A DNA stretch of 64,000 bases. Source: Azorinus chamasolen. Lineage: Eukaryota > Mollusca > Bivalvia > Cardiida > Solecurtidae. The notes beneath the pieces were generated by a model. The model had not been told where the DNA came from. It did not search any database and saw only the letters and a program-made list of their open reading frames with translations. The translations under genes were made by a program, and so were the position numbers. Positions 1 to 10,375 of the stretch are shown piece after piece; the stretch's first letter is position 1, and the number at the start of each line of letters is the position of its first letter. The DNA lies in NCBI GenBank assembly GCA_963576725.1, contig OY755242.1, positions 64,360,324 to 64,424,323 of the forward strand. Reading direction: 5' to 3'.

Positions 1-137
1 TTAAAGCAATTTAAAAGTAAAACAGAATGCTCCTATAGGAGCGTTCTGTTTTACTTTCACCTTGCGTTAAGCAGCCACTTGCCTATAACACAAAATATTT
101 GATGTAATTTATTGGCCGTTATAGAGAGGTTTTACTG
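1..137. mobile_element. Right part of pogo-like MITE (family D)
   Basis: The segment holds the central hairpin of family D (about 13-57, arms meeting at CTCCTATAGGAG) and its right terminal repeat, which reads inward as CAGTAAAACCTCTCTATAAC and is followed by TA at 138-139. Intact relatives at 42851-43055 and 18201-18399 show the full structure. The TA target and CAGTAAAACC terminus resemble pogo/Tigger-derived MITEs such as Emigrant; that family assignment is inference. The left part lies outside the window. Confidence 0.6.
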
Positions 138-139
138 TA

Positions 140-600
140 TTGAATATGCACCTTTATCTGTATAGCTCTGGTTATGCCAGGATATCGTTGGACGATCGAA
201 CCTCTCTACACCAACTAAATGGTTACTTATTACTTATGAAAAGGGATTGACGAGATTATCTAGATACGTACGGGCGACTGCACATGCGGCCAGATAACTT
301 CAAAACAATACACCCACCATTTGACAATGGTCAACAGACTATACGAAAAACTGCTATTCAGGGGAGAAAACTCCAATCTTTAACGATATTAACCCAATTT
401 GGATTGTCACCCTTTGCGCTATGCACTCTAAGTGTCCAAACATGTATTACGAGCATACCTTATATATGAACTCATGTATCACCAATTTACACACTAACGG
501 GTGTCACAGGAAATTTCAACCACGACACGACTCCGTGATACAATGTACATGTATTTACAAACAGATTGGATCAAATTAAGACACAGAGTGCTCTGGTGTC
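140..600. repeat. Dispersed repeat R2, copy 1
   Basis: This stretch matches 15700-16160 and 27250-27700 in the same orientation. Shared landmarks are ACGGGCGACCGCACACGCGG, the words GGGAGAAAACTCCAATC, and TTTCAACCACGACACG near the end. No copy keeps an open frame, so it is treated as non-coding repeat, and the short ORF at 284-469 is chance. The type of repeat is unknown. Confidence 0.6.
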
Positions 601-614
601 TCCATAACATTTAA

Positions 615-763
615 CCCTTTACTCCATGAATATTAATGCAAGAAATAATTACATCTTGAATACTAATTAGATACGTTTTTATAATAGTACAATGACGACG
701 AACTCTGGGTATGGGTCTACTCTGTTTGCAAAGTCATAGAAAGGTGTATTTATGGAGTAAAGG
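615..763. mobile_element. TTAA-type MITE, family A
   Basis: The termini are CCCTTTACTCCAT and its inverse ATGGAGTAAAGGG, flanked by TTAA at 611-614 and a decayed TTTA at 764-767. The piggyBac superfamily targets TTAA and has CCC ends; membership is inferred from that. The interior keeps the family A phrase GGGTCTACTCTGTTTGCAAA. Between this copy and 1000 I see only A-like hairpin fragments and no gene. Confidence 0.6.
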
Positions 764-1015
764 GTTTAGCTGTATACACAAAATTGCTACTACATGTATA
801 TAAATTCATCGAGCAAGAAATGGTTTTAATGTTTTCAAAATGCCACAGACGAGGATTTTAAGCCTTATAGACTTTGCAAACAGAGTACACCCAGTTTCTG
901 TAGGAGCTGCTTTAATCTATTTGCCTTAAATCAAATATATAGGACTGCTTCTAAAGTTTCTGTCATAACCAAAAGGCACATTGCTTTGGCACTTTTATCT
1001 TAGAACTTGTCTTAA

Positions 1016-1258
1016 CCCTTCGCTTGATGAATTTTAAAATAACATTTCTCATTCTTTATATATGCCCTGTTGTATAATTACATATATCTTCACTGTGTAC
1101 AAGTATTTCGCTGTGCAATCACTGCTGTGGAGTGCACTGGTTGCACAATCAACTTGTAAATAGTGCGGACCCTGATGAGACAGGTCCTACAGGAGATGTC
1201 TCATCTGGGTCTTCACTATTTACAGGTAGGTATATTGACGTGAATAGCAAGCGAAGGG
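1016..1258. mobile_element. TTAA-type MITE, family B, copy 1
   Basis: Terminal repeats CCCTTCGCTTGATG and ATAGCAAGCGAAGGG are flanked by perfect TTAA on both sides (1012-1015 and 1259-1262). The centre is a hairpin whose arms read GATGAGACAGGTCC and GGAGATGTCTCATC. The flanks ACTTGTC/TTAA/GCGGC are the terminal repeat of a family D MITE, so this copy is nested in one. Confidence 0.75.
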
Positions 1259-1316
1259 TTAAGCGGCTTTCAAAAACATGCTTAATTAAGGGTGTGTAAA
1301 GCGGGCGGTAGCTTAA

Positions 1317-1516
1317 TGCAGGTTAAAAGTAAGGCATTTTACAAATCATTCGATAGTCTCCTTAAACCGATGATTCCCGAACAAATGTCGCAGGATATTC
1401 AGTTGTTTCAAGTTAATTTGGTCGTACAACACCTAGACTACGGTTACAAAGCATGTTACCGTGATGACCTCCAGAAATCATGCATTTACATTTTAAGACA
1501 CATTAACTGAAGTTAC
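1317..1516 (+). repeat. Dispersed repeat R3, copy 1, with small conserved frame
   Basis: This stretch matches 29877-30070 without visible indels over about 150 bp. Both copies can be read in the same frame and share the residues KSFD, KP, IPEQ, DIQ, QVN and CYR-DL in order. The frame here runs from 1292 to 1510. It could be a short exon caught in a repeat or merely DNA similarity; no family is recognised. Confidence 0.4.
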
Positions 1517-1764
1517 ATTAAACCTTCCCTGTTCAATATTTATGAAAGGAATAATGACACCATGACTATTTATTAGCTGAAGGTCTATTATATACGCTTT
1601 CAAGAATATATTTTGCTTTAAAAAATGTAGAATCCGATCTATATCATACAAAAAGTGAACAGAGCAGACCCTCATTAGACGGTTCCTATCGGAGCCGTGT
1701 AATCTTGGTCTACTCTGTTTTCAAATGGGTAAAAATCGTTTATATGAAGAAAAAAAGGATTAAA
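1517..1764. mobile_element. Family A MITE, diverged
   Basis: The left end reads TTAAACCTTCCCTGTTC and the right end AAAAAAGGATTAAAG. The central hairpin pairs CAGACGG-like arms around CCTATCGGAG and is followed by GGTCTACTCTGTTTTCAAA. Outer ends are worn. Confidence 0.5.
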
Positions 1765-1901
1765 GCTGAAACTACACTACACCCATTTTCTTAAAACGTA
1801 TGATGATTCCAACGGGAACGAGGACTGACACCTTTCCAAAACATGCCGGACGTATTACCAATCATGATAATTATGAACAATAGAACCTGTCTTACATGTA
1901 A

Positions 1902-2106
1902 CCCTTCGCTTGCTATTCAGATTAATACGCCTAACTGTAAATAGTGAAGACCCAGATGAGACAGGAGCTGTTGATTGTGCAACCAGTGCACTTCACAGCA
2001 GCGATTACACAGCGAAATACGTGTACACAGTGAAGATATATGTAATTATACAACAGGACATGGGTAAAGAAGGAGAAATGTATTTTAAAATTCAGCAAGA
2101 GAAGGG
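1902..2106. mobile_element. TTAA-type MITE, family B, copy 2
   Basis: The ends are CCCTTCGCTTGCT and AGCAAGAGAAGGG. The core begins CTGTAAATAGTGAAGACCC and contains ATGAGACAGGAGC. The right flank TTTA is shared with the next element, so the two MITEs sit back to back on one degenerate TTAA. Confidence 0.65.
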
Positions 2107-2110
2107 TTTA

Positions 2111-2345
2111 CCCTTTCCTCCAAGAAAATTCATGTAAAAAATAAACGTTAATAAAGATTAATTTGTTAAAACAGCACATGGACACATCAACGTTTGGCCA
2201 TAGCAGACACTGTAGAATCATATCTATATTATATCATAATCAAACAGAACAGACCCTAATCAGACCGCCCCTATAGATAGGAGCCTTCTGGCATGGGTTT
2301 ACTGTGTTTGCAAAGGCGTAGAGAGGTGTATTATGGAGTAAATGG
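2111..2345. mobile_element. TTAA-type MITE, family A, copy 3
   Basis: The ends are CCCTTTCCTCCAAG and TTATGGAGTAAATGG, with TTAA at 2346-2349. The internal part at 2160-2200 reads through AGCACATGGACACATC. That serves as the uninterrupted reference for the 5.3-kb element inserted in another family A copy at 30437. Confidence 0.65.
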
Positions 2346-2516
2346 TTAAGTGATCATAATAAAAACAAGTAAGTGTCTGTAAGGCAGGTGTTAACTTAAT
2401 GTAGGTCAAAGGTAATGCAGAACAGTCATACGGTGTTTTTGTATTACTTGTGTCCTGCATTAAGAAACCGTCTGCTTTTTAAGACTACTATGTTCAATAA
2501 ATCAATGACCGCTTAA

Positions 2517-2739
2517 CCCTTCTCTTGCTGAATTTTAAAATACATTTCTCCTTATTTACCCATGCCCTGTTGTATAATTACATATATAGTCACTGTGTAC
2601 AAGTATTTCGCTGTGCAATCTCTGCTGTGGAGTGCACTGGTTGCACAATCAATTTGTAAATAGTGCAGACCCTGATCTGTCTCCTCTGGGTCTTCACTAT
2701 TTACAGGTAGGTATATTGACGTGACTAGCAAGCGAAGGG
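2517..2739. mobile_element. TTAA-type MITE, family B, copy 3
   Basis: The ends CCCTTCTCTTGCTG and CTAGCAAGCGAAGGG are flanked by perfect TTAA (2513-2516, 2740-2743). It is nearly identical in layout to the copy at 1016. It splits a family D MITE at a TTAA that is intact at 16815-16818. Confidence 0.8.
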
Positions 2740-2862
2740 TTAAGACAGGTTCTACTGTATTACTACTTCAGACGAAGTAAACCACACTAACATTCAACAT
2801 GAATAAAACTAAACATGTCTATAATTTAGAATATCGATTGAGTTAACATAACCTGTTTGAAT

Positions 2863-4013
2863 CACAGGCGTTCGGCTCATGAATATGTCTAAAAAGAGAT
2901 AAAACGTCTAGATAATTTTACCCCAAAACAAAGGTTTTATAGAAAGAAAAATGTTTTATCTACACGCTGGTACCGAATATCCCATACTTTGTCTCCGTTT
3001 TAGCGAGTACGAGGGGGGGGGGGGGGGGGGGGGTGGGGGGGGGGTTCAGAAAACCGTGTTTTTTTTATTTAGTCAGAAACGATATATAGTTGGCCACCAA
3101 GTGCACCATTTCACTAAAATCCATATTCGGGAGCGAAACTGATACTCTACTCTGGTAGATCCTGATGAGAGATGATGAAACATGTTCAAAAAAGAATCTC
3201 ACATACCGGTGACATTGCATTCTACTGCCACATATCCGATTATAGCTTTTCGACCACTTCAGCGCTAACAGACTCAACCATTTTGACCAGTAAGCGTCTA
3301 TTCGAATTGATTTAGTGACCGATTTGTCAAATAAACATTCAGAATATGGAACCCTGCTTTCTTCGTGAGTTTGCACGGCGAAGTGGGGAACCAATATGCT
3401 AAGCATCACCGTCGGGGTCAATCTTCTGAGCGTTTGACGTGGTAAAATGAAACTAGCCGTTTCTGGTCCTCGAAATTGTCAGAAAAAGATTTAATCGGAT
3501 CTGTGGTAATAAAATGCGATGTCATCGGTATGTAAGATTCCTTTTGAAAATATTTCATCATTTCTCATTAGTATCTACCAGAAAGAAGCGTCAGTTTCGC
3601 TCCCGAATAGGGATTTTAGTGAAATGGAGCCAACTACATGTATATCGTTTCCGACTAAATAAAAAACACGGTTTTCTGCAGGTATTTGACCCTCGTACAT
3701 GTACTCACTAAAACGGAGACAATGTATGGGATATTTGGTACCAGCGTGTAGATAAAACATTTTTCTTCATATATAATCTTTGTTTTGTGGGAAAATTCCC
3801 CTCCGATCGAAAATAATTGCAGTTGAAGCGGAGCACCCGTGGATCGGATGGCCCTAGAGTTATTTGCCTTTCTCTTATATAGACTATATACGAAATTTCA
3901 GCTTTGTCTCAAAACGCTCCAAACTTTATCTTTTCGGCTCTAAATGTTACAAAACGTCAATTTAGAAACATTTTAACTTGTTTTAGACATATTTTTTGAG
4001 CCGAATGCCTGTG
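2863..4013. mobile_element. hAT-like foldback element
   Basis: An 8-bp direct repeat GTTTGAAT at 2855-2862 and 4014-4021 flanks the termini CACAGGCGTTCGGCTCA and TGAGCCGAATGCCTGTG. The arms (about 2863-3235 and 3500-4013) are inverted copies: the CTACACGCTGGTACCGAATA region at 2960 reappears reversed near 3740. No transposase frame is present, and the 118-codon minus frame at 3065-3421 is chance in an arm. The 8-bp duplication and CA-GG ends suggest hAT; autonomous partner unknown. A poly-G run (3013-3044) lies in the left arm. Confidence 0.7.
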
Positions 4014-4290
4014 GTTTGAATGGGTGTCATTTGATTTTCAGAAAGTCACTGTGATATTTTCGGAAAATCAAGTGACACCCATTCAACGCGCATTAAACCA
4101 ACCATCCAGTTGCGCTGATATTCTCTATAGGCGTGATAAGTTTCTGTGATCATACGAGGGTGAGTAATTTTTGTTGTATAATTTTTCTTCTCATTGGTCA
4201 AATTTTAAGCAGCCTATAATCTGATCAATCAGATGCTTGAGAATGATCTCAGACTCAAGCAAAAAGTATAATAGCCTCGGGAACTTTGGT
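4014..4290. repeat. Dispersed repeat R4, copy 1
   Basis: This matches 16917-17160 and 36105-36240. Common phrases include TTTTCGGAAAATCA and CACCAATCATCCAGT-like words. A hairpin pairs GAATGGGTGTCATTTGATTTTC at its start with the inverse ending near 4084. The upstream half of R4 is 2758-2862, split by the hAT-like element. Confidence 0.55.
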
Positions 4291-4407
4291 ACAATAATGC
4301 TGATGCAAACGACTCTTTAATCAGCCGTTATTCATATGATTTAAAATTAAAGTGAACAATATGTATACATGTACGTAAATGTGTTTATTCTTCGGCGTAA
4401 ACCAGTA

Positions 4408-4600
4408 CAGTAGAACTTGTATTAAGCGGGCATAGAAAGAAATTCAGGACAAAGTAATACAGAAAACTCACATAGAAGCGTTCTGCATTACGTTTGCCTT
4501 GCATTGAGATGTAAGGCAGATGGTAGCTTAATGCAGGACAAAAGTACATGTAATACAGAAAGCTCACATAGGAGCGCTCTGCATTACTTATACAATGTTT
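4408..4600. mobile_element. Family D MITE with doubled hairpin
   Basis: The left terminus CAGTAGAACTTGTATTAAGC follows TA. The family hairpin occurs twice (about 4450-4490 and 4540-4590), each with arms of the AATACAGAAA...TCTGCATTAC type. The right terminus is not recognisable. Confidence 0.5.
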
Positions 4601-4619
4601 CTGTCGAGAAACATACAAG

Positions 4620-5110
4620 AAGACATCGTTTTCGAAACTATGATTTTATCGAGAAAATGTGGTAGAAATTAAGGCCACTGATTGCCAAAAAAGCATGAAA
4701 CGGAAAATTGGATAATCATAGTTTCAAAAGATAAGTCTATTTGTCTATATATTATGGAGGACGATCAACGCCAAAATTGCATCACGCTTTGTGGCATTTT
4801 AACTTGCTTCATGGTAAATGCATTATGCTAAATGATTATTGCATGCCACGATGTGCTTTCTTCTTTCTTTGAAGTTTCTTCCTCGATCCGACATTCAACA
4901 TTCTTTAAACTTATTTATTGATTATTATAAACATCAAATGATGTGTATCATTGTTTAAACTTCTTTGAAGCATATACTTTGTGCTATTTGCTTAGCGCTT
5001 GGTGCTTGATGCGTGGTGCGTTGTTCCAACTTCGTTACGTTCGACTCCGGCCTCTGTCGTACTCTAGCAGCCAATTAAGAGGCACGGACTAAAACGCTGA
5101 AGTGATTACA
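4620..5110. other. No gene; partial dispersed repeat
   Basis: The section at about 4740-4870 (ATTATGGAGGACGATCAACG, then GCATCACGC) reappears inverted near 10680-10890. I see nothing else of note. A possible Tc1 left end (GCTGAGCCAAAAAAGAAAC) lies at about 5114. Confidence 0.4.
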
Positions 5111-5389
5111 TATGCTGAGCCAAAAAAGAAACATGACTGTGCATAGTTGGCCTATTTTCGTGGAAAATGGTGGGCGTGTTATTTATTTTGAAGTAATAAA
5201 CTTAAATTGGATGTGTTTTGAGCATGTATGTGGATGTTTAGCTTTCTTGCATACGTAACGTATGATTTAGACGCCAGCTTATATGGTAGGGGTGTAAAAC
5301 GAAAATTTCAAAATGTGTATGTGTTTAACATGGTCACTAGAGGCCCCGTAAGTCAGGTTTCTGTGCAGTTTGTCGTTTCCATGTTGCCG

Positions 5390-6391
5390 TTAATATCGAT
5401 TGTGACCACACCTTGCCCGCATGAGTGCCAATATACGCCTCCTCATCGAGTTGGCGCAGCGCTGGATCACATGATTAGGCATGTTGTTCCATTCTGCTGC
5501 GAGGGCGTTCGCCAATTGGCCGACGCTGTTAATGTTGTAATTGCGGCGAACACGTCTCCCTAACTCATCCCATGCATGTTCGATGGGAGTCATGTCGGGA
5601 GACATGGCTGGCCACTGCATAACGTTGACGTTAGCAGCGGCCAACCGAGCCCTTGTGACATTCGCTACATGTGGACGGGCGTTGTTCTGTTGCAGTGTAG
5701 CAGGAGCGTGTCTTTGAAGGAATGGAATTGCTTCCGGAACTAAAACTGCATTGATGTATCGTTGGGCATTCATGTTTCCATGAATGACAACGAGTCTTGT
5801 CTTCCGCCCGTCCATATTGCCGCCCCACACCATCACGCCTCCGCCGCCAAACCTATCATGCTCCCTGACACAACATTGGGCGAATCTTTCACCTTGAAGA
5901 CGGTAAATGCGTTGCCGACCGCCGACAAAACTCAGATTGAACCTCGACTCGTCCGAAAAAAGGACAGAGTTCCAGTCCCGGCGACGCCAGTGACGGTGCC
6001 TACGCGCCCATTGCATCCGTTCACGGCGGTGGCGTAACGTCATTACACTTCCAGTATATGGACGTCAGGCAGTGATAGGGCGATTCTGTTCACGCAATCT
6101 GTTGCGGACAGTCTGCGGGTGGACGTTAAAGTGACGTGCTGTCTGAGTTGCGGGTGTAAACCTGTTACGTAAGTGACGTTATACAATAGCATGATCGTCC
6201 CGTTGGCTAGTTGCTCTTGGTCTACCTGACCTGGGACGATCATGCACAGTACCAGTCTGCCGGAAACGTCTTGCCAGTTAAAGAATTGTATTTCTACTGC
6301 AATTTAATGTCCGGCTGACATTGATCGGAGATACTCTACTCTGCAGCATCCCAATTGCTCTATTTCTATCTGCTTCTGAAAGCCTAGGCAT
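5390..6391 (-). pseudogene. Tc1-like DD34E transposase, dead
   Basis: Reading the minus strand from an ATG at 6391, the product begins MPRLSEADRNRAIGMLQ, a Tc1-type helix-turn-helix. It continues after a frameshift into VHDRPRSGRPRATS with the GRPR linker, then HFNVHPQTVRNRLREQNRP, and ends in the catalytic domain, open from 6043 to 5390. The first catalytic Asp is in FSDESRF. The second is replaced by Asn (QQNNARPH where QQDNARPH is usual). Glu is in TPIEHAWDELGRRVR, with 34 residues between the second and third positions. Two in-frame stops remain, TAA after DDHAIV and TGA after RPITA. The TGA is an expected decay product of CGA. Total length is about 334 codons, which is full length for Tc1. 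Confidence 0.85.
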
Positions 6392-6419
6392 TATTTCGGT
6401 CTTGATTTTTTGTTGTGTT

Positions 6420-7117
6420 TGTGATGTCAGTGTAGCTTAGCTAACTTGTGAGACTTCTGTCGACCTGCTATCTGACCGTATTCGTGATGCACAAGGTTCA
6501 CGTGAGAAACAAGATAATGTGGTTTTGACCACAGGTGCTAGGCGTGTGGCCATTTCACAAATACTGCTTATAAATACCTTCAAATACGTTTAGACATCAT
6601 AACTTGACATTATAAATAAAAAGAAAAAAAAATGAAAAAAAATATTTTTTTTCGTATAATATATTACTATATAAAGGTATGTAACTAAATGGTCCAAAGT
6701 TGCAGAAAAAATGCACCAACTACATTCCGCGTCTTGTTACGACGTCAATTTCCGCTCGATTTCAATCAAATATGAGTCAATGCACGCAGAAATGTCCAGT
6801 CTTTCAAATATACACCATTGATTGCCGATCATAAGCCGAAAAATTACTGTTTTGAGACGATAAACTCCAGCTTAGATTTAGTCGACCGAGTCACTACCGA
6901 CACATACATGCACATTTTCACCACTGATGACATCGAAAGTCACACTAGATCTCATAATATGGTCCGTTTTCCACTCTCATTCAATAAAACTAACATAACC
7001 ATTCAACTTACTGTCGATGTCAACCTCAAAGTTACTACCGGTTCTACGAAACTGAAGAGTTTTCGAAACAACCCGCGGCTGTCAACATTCGGCCAGCCAT
7101 GATTTTCGTGACCCGGA
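6420..7117. other. No gene recognised
   Basis: This AT-rich interval has A/T-rich runs near 6618-6665. A 94-codon open frame at 6818-7102 has no recognisable domain, no repeat copy elsewhere and no splice context, so I do not call it. The right end of the Tc1-like element should lie here, but no inverse of the left-end candidate was found. Confidence 0.4.
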
Positions 7118-7800
7118 AATGCTTGAAGCGAAGAAGCGACTGGTGCCCGGCAGACCATTTGACTACTATGAAGCAGGTAACAAGTGCCCTGTAAACATGA
7201 TTACTGGTGCCCGGTTTCTGTATAAAACACCCTGTTAACCCTTTCCCTCCTATAAACACCTTTTCACGCATTTGAAAACAGTATAGACCCAAATCAGATA
7301 GCTCGTAGAAGACCAGGATCTACTCCATTTGTGCCATGATATATAGATATAATTCTATACCATTCGTCGAAGCAAACATGCCCTTGAAAATGATAAAAAT
7401 TAATCTAATAAATATTCATGGTGTTACTTTTTCTTACATGATTATTGAACAGGGAAATGTTAACTGGAAAATAAAATGCAGTCGACGTATACATTTTTCA
7501 GTCATGTGCTGGACACTATATATGAAAAATAAATTAACACATATATTAGAAAGCAAACGATTATAAAATAATCAGTATAATTACCAAGTAACTATAGTCA
7601 TTGTTCCTAATATATATATATGAAATGAAGGCTGTCATTAAATTTTAAATAGAGCTAGTTCTCTCTTTTTTTCAGTCTTATTAGAATAGAAAATCTAAAT
7701 TTTGGGCGAACATAATCAGCAGTTTACAGGGCACTTGTTACCTGCTTTATAGTAGTCAAATGGTCTGCCGGGCACCAGTCGCTTCTTCGCTTCAAGCATT
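7118..7800. mobile_element. TIR element with 79-bp arms
   Basis: Arms 7118-7196 and 7722-7800 are inverted copies with one or two differences; both contain GGCAGACCATTTGACTACTA. The arms begin AATGCTTGAAGCGAAGAAGC. No target duplication is clear. The interior carries a nested family A MITE and no coding potential. The superfamily is not assigned. Confidence 0.65.
7239..7459. mobile_element. Family A MITE nested in TIR element
   Basis: Flanked by TTAA at 7235-7238 and 7460-7463. The ends read CCCTTTCCCTCC and GAACAGGGAAATG. The interior keeps the hairpin around AGACCCAAATCAGATAGC and GGATCTACTCC. Confidence 0.55.
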
Positions 7801-7962
7801 CGAGTCCTATATTAGCAATATTTTCAATAATAAATCGATGCTAAAATATGAATATCAATATAAGTTTTAGCAAATGTCTTGTACGAGTGGCTTCTTAATG
7901 CTCAACAAAACTAATGCTCTTAAGGGGAATTTCCTTAACATTTTTAGCAAAGAAAAATATTT

Positions 7963-8055
7963 TAGGTTGATGCGAGACTCGAACCTGCGCCTAATAAAAT
8001 GTTCTTCGATCATATACTTCTCACGACTTATCCACTACACTATATTTCCGATAAC
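7963..8055 (-). repeat. tRNA-like sequence, possibly a SINE head
   Basis: On the minus strand an A-box-like TAGTGGATAAG is followed about 45 bp later by GGTTCGAGTC, a good B box. The stems do not pair well, so it is more likely a decayed tRNA-derived SINE head than a working tRNA gene. No body or tail was identified. Confidence 0.35.
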
Positions 8056-8099
8056 TAATGCGCTTATTCTTTATACCTATTACTAAACATTTTCTTTTA

Positions 8100-8400
8100 T
8101 AAATGGCACGTGGATATGCTGATCTCCCTTAAAAATGGACTCGGCGAACCCGTGACCCGTCAGACCTAGTTGTTTGACTATAGAATGATCGCCGATGCGT
8201 GATAAGCCACGAGTATCTGTGTTAAATTAATTATAAACAGAACTTTAAACTGATGGCATCATATTTAATTTTAAACAGAATTATGGGAAAAGGGTGATGT
8301 TGTTGTTGTTATTGTTTAAAATAAATAATATAATTTTTAAGTTGATTACATCACATTTAATTTAAAAAGAAGATTATGGGGGAAAGGGGGTGTTTTTTTA
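8100..8400. other. No gene; imperfect 110-bp tandem duplication
   Basis: Two similar units (about 8250-8300 and 8345-8395) share CATCA-ATTTAATTT-AAA followed by GATTATGGG-type words and a G-rich stretch. A GTTGTTGTTGTTATTG run lies between them. Confidence 0.35.
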
Positions 8401-8401
8401 G

Positions 8402-8609
8402 CCCTTTCGCTGCCAAACCCTGCCGTCTGCTAACTTTGTCGTCTGCTACAAATTTTCATTTTTTTTTATTTTCTTTATTTTTGTTTCAAAAACATAGTAA
8501 CAGTAACAAACAGTTTGGATCCAGATGAGACGCCGAGTTACTCGGCGTCTCATCTGGATACAAACTGTTTGCATAGGTAATCACAGATCCGGCATTGGCA
8601 GCGAAAGGG
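8402..8609. mobile_element. MITE of family C, copy 1
   Basis: The ends are CCCTTTCGCTGCCAA and TTGGCAGCGAAAGGG, 15-bp perfect inverted repeats. The centre is a long hairpin: AACAGTTTGGATCCAGATGA, a GACGCCGAG arm, the loop TTA, then the inverse. Flanking TTAA is worn, but the copy at 19188 has it intact. Confidence 0.75.
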
Positions 8610-8739
8610 TTCAAGGATGTTACTTTTGGTGCAATTTTATTTCGTTGTCTTTTCATGTCTAACTAATCAGGGCCTGTTCTGTTTGCTTATTAACTTAGAA
8701 TAAATACCTGGTTTCTATCATTGCCAAACACAATAGTGT

Positions 8740-8943
8740 CCAAAGGAACACATGTGTCACCTGCTGGGAGAAGTGTGACGGAAAGACAGACAGACGGACG
8801 GTCATACAGACGACGGAAAAGTGACCCCTGTCTGACACGCTGTCTCTCAGCATGTGACACACAAAAAACGGTATACTAATGCCATTATACATTATAAACA
8901 AGAGTTTTCAAAGGAACACATGTGTCACCTGCTGGGAGAAGTA
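8740..8943. repeat. 36-bp direct repeats around a microsatellite
   Basis: CAAAGGAACACATGTGTCAC plus CTGCTGGGAGAAGT occurs at about 8740 and again at about 8910. The intervening 170 bp contains a GACAGACGGACG tract. The minus-strand frame at 8695-8901 is an artefact of this block. Confidence 0.5.
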
Positions 8944-9170
8944 TAATAATAACAAGAGGGTCTGAAAGGCCCTGACATCGCTCACCAGACAATCAGAGGA
9001 GAAGAGTTTCAAAGTTTTCACTATGTGTTTCTATAGAAAACTAGCCGGCCCTGGGGTGAACCAATTTTGACACAAGGGGCATAATTTATGTAACTTTTGT
9101 AGAGGACCTCAAATGAAGACAATTTAAGAAAAGGTAAAAGAAAACATATAACAATGTAAATCTAAATAAG
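8944..9170. repeat. Dispersed repeat R5, copy 1
   Basis: It begins AACAAGAGGGTCTGAAAGGC and includes CGCTCACCAGACAATCAGAG. The same order recurs at 43438-43600. This repeat is open on the right and no coding frame is present. Confidence 0.5.
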
Positions 9171-10210
9171 GGCATGGACAAAAGTAGGCTATGTATACCC
9201 TCTCCCTGGGCAAATTGGTTGAATTTCAGAAAGAATATATCAATCTATATCGTTAATAATTCAAAGTCTCATCAGGTTCAATTAGTTTACACTCTAACTG
9301 CATTTTTAGTTTAACTAGTATTGAGCAAAAATATTTTCTCGTATTTATAATAATGACAGCGTGGGTAAATGACGTCACAAATATGTGATTTTAATTAGCG
9401 CGTGCATTCATCCACCTGAATCGGGGTCAGATGTCATTAATACAATTTATTTGTTTATGTGCAACACTATATATATTATAGCTTTATATTAACTATTTGG
9501 ATGCTAGTGGCAAATCAAATCTATGATAACAGATTGGATCCAGATTAGACGCCATGTTACTTGGAGTTTTATCAGGATCCAAATGCGTGTCCATAAAGAA
9601 TAAATCTACAAATTGAAACATTTATTAATTATCCGACGCAACATTACTGAATTTCTGAACATTGATTTCTTGTGTATATAGATCTGTGTTTTACTGTTTT
9701 GTATTTTGTATGAAATGCTTGTTTTGAAGGCCTCAAGGTAGATTAGTCATTATGACTAATTGAGCTACCCTCGTTCAATAAAGTCTTTCAATGTTCAAAA
9801 TTTCAGATATTTTCATTACACCTTCATGAGTTATTATTATTTATATCTTAATTTATTTTCAACCATTCCCTTGTTCTATTTTTATTCAAAATTTAAATAC
9901 CTACAGAATATTCATTTGACAAAATAGTTTTACTGAAACATGGAATTATGATATATTAGACATGTTTATATTTATAATCTTAGCCCTTTCCCTATTCTAT
10001 ATTTAGTCCCGATTCCAATTCCTATACAGAATATTTATGGACCAAAAAATTATAATGAAAATATGGAAGCTGGAACATTGCAGTCATTTCAGAAATTCTA
10101 AATAAACAGATGAATGAAATTCCATTAGCAATCAGAGCAGATCCTGATAAGACGGTCCGTAAATGAGCCACGCGTGGTCTATCACACAGCGGCGATCAGG
10201 GTACTACACG
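9171..10210. other. No gene; AT-rich with family C remnant
   Basis: A decayed family C core (GATTGGATCCAGATTAGACG and GGATCCAAATG) lies at 9528-9582. A small stem GATTAGTCATTATGACTAAT lies near 9743-9762 and is followed by CAATAAAGTC, a polyadenylation-like word that may mark the tail of an old retroelement. Nothing else is supported. Confidence 0.4.
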
Positions 10211-10216
10211 GTTGAC

Positions 10217-10375
10217 CCTTTACTCAATGAATATTCATGTGAAAAATAATGACAATGAAATATATTGTTAAAATAGCATATGGACACGTGAGTTTTATCA
10301 GGGCAAACTATGCAGAATGATATCTATGTCAGACCATCAGCAAAGAAGACAGACCCTGACCAGACGGACATAAAA
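10217..10375. mobile_element. Family A MITE, left part
   Basis: The left end CCCTTTACTCAATGAATATTC is followed by the family interior (ATTGTTAAAATAGCATATGG, then GACAGACCCTGACCAGACGG). The right arm is missing. Confidence 0.5.

Larger units (their letters stand above)
1879..2757. mobile_element. Family D MITE carrying three nested MITEs
   Basis: The left terminal repeat (CAATAGAACCTGTCTTA) starts near 1879 and the right one ends GACAGGTTCTACTG at 2757, followed by TA. The interior contains family B (1902-2106), family A (2111-2345) and another family B (2517-2739). The intact relative at 16625-16830 reads straight through GACCGCTTAAGACAG, which is the empty site for the insertion at 2517. 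Confidence 0.6.

Noticed and set aside
3065..3421. 118-codon minus frame
   Set aside because: It crosses the left arm and centre of a foldback element; the matching arm on the right has no such frame.
7963..8055. Functional tRNA gene
   Set aside because: A and B boxes are visible but stems do not pair well and no anticodon arm could be drawn.
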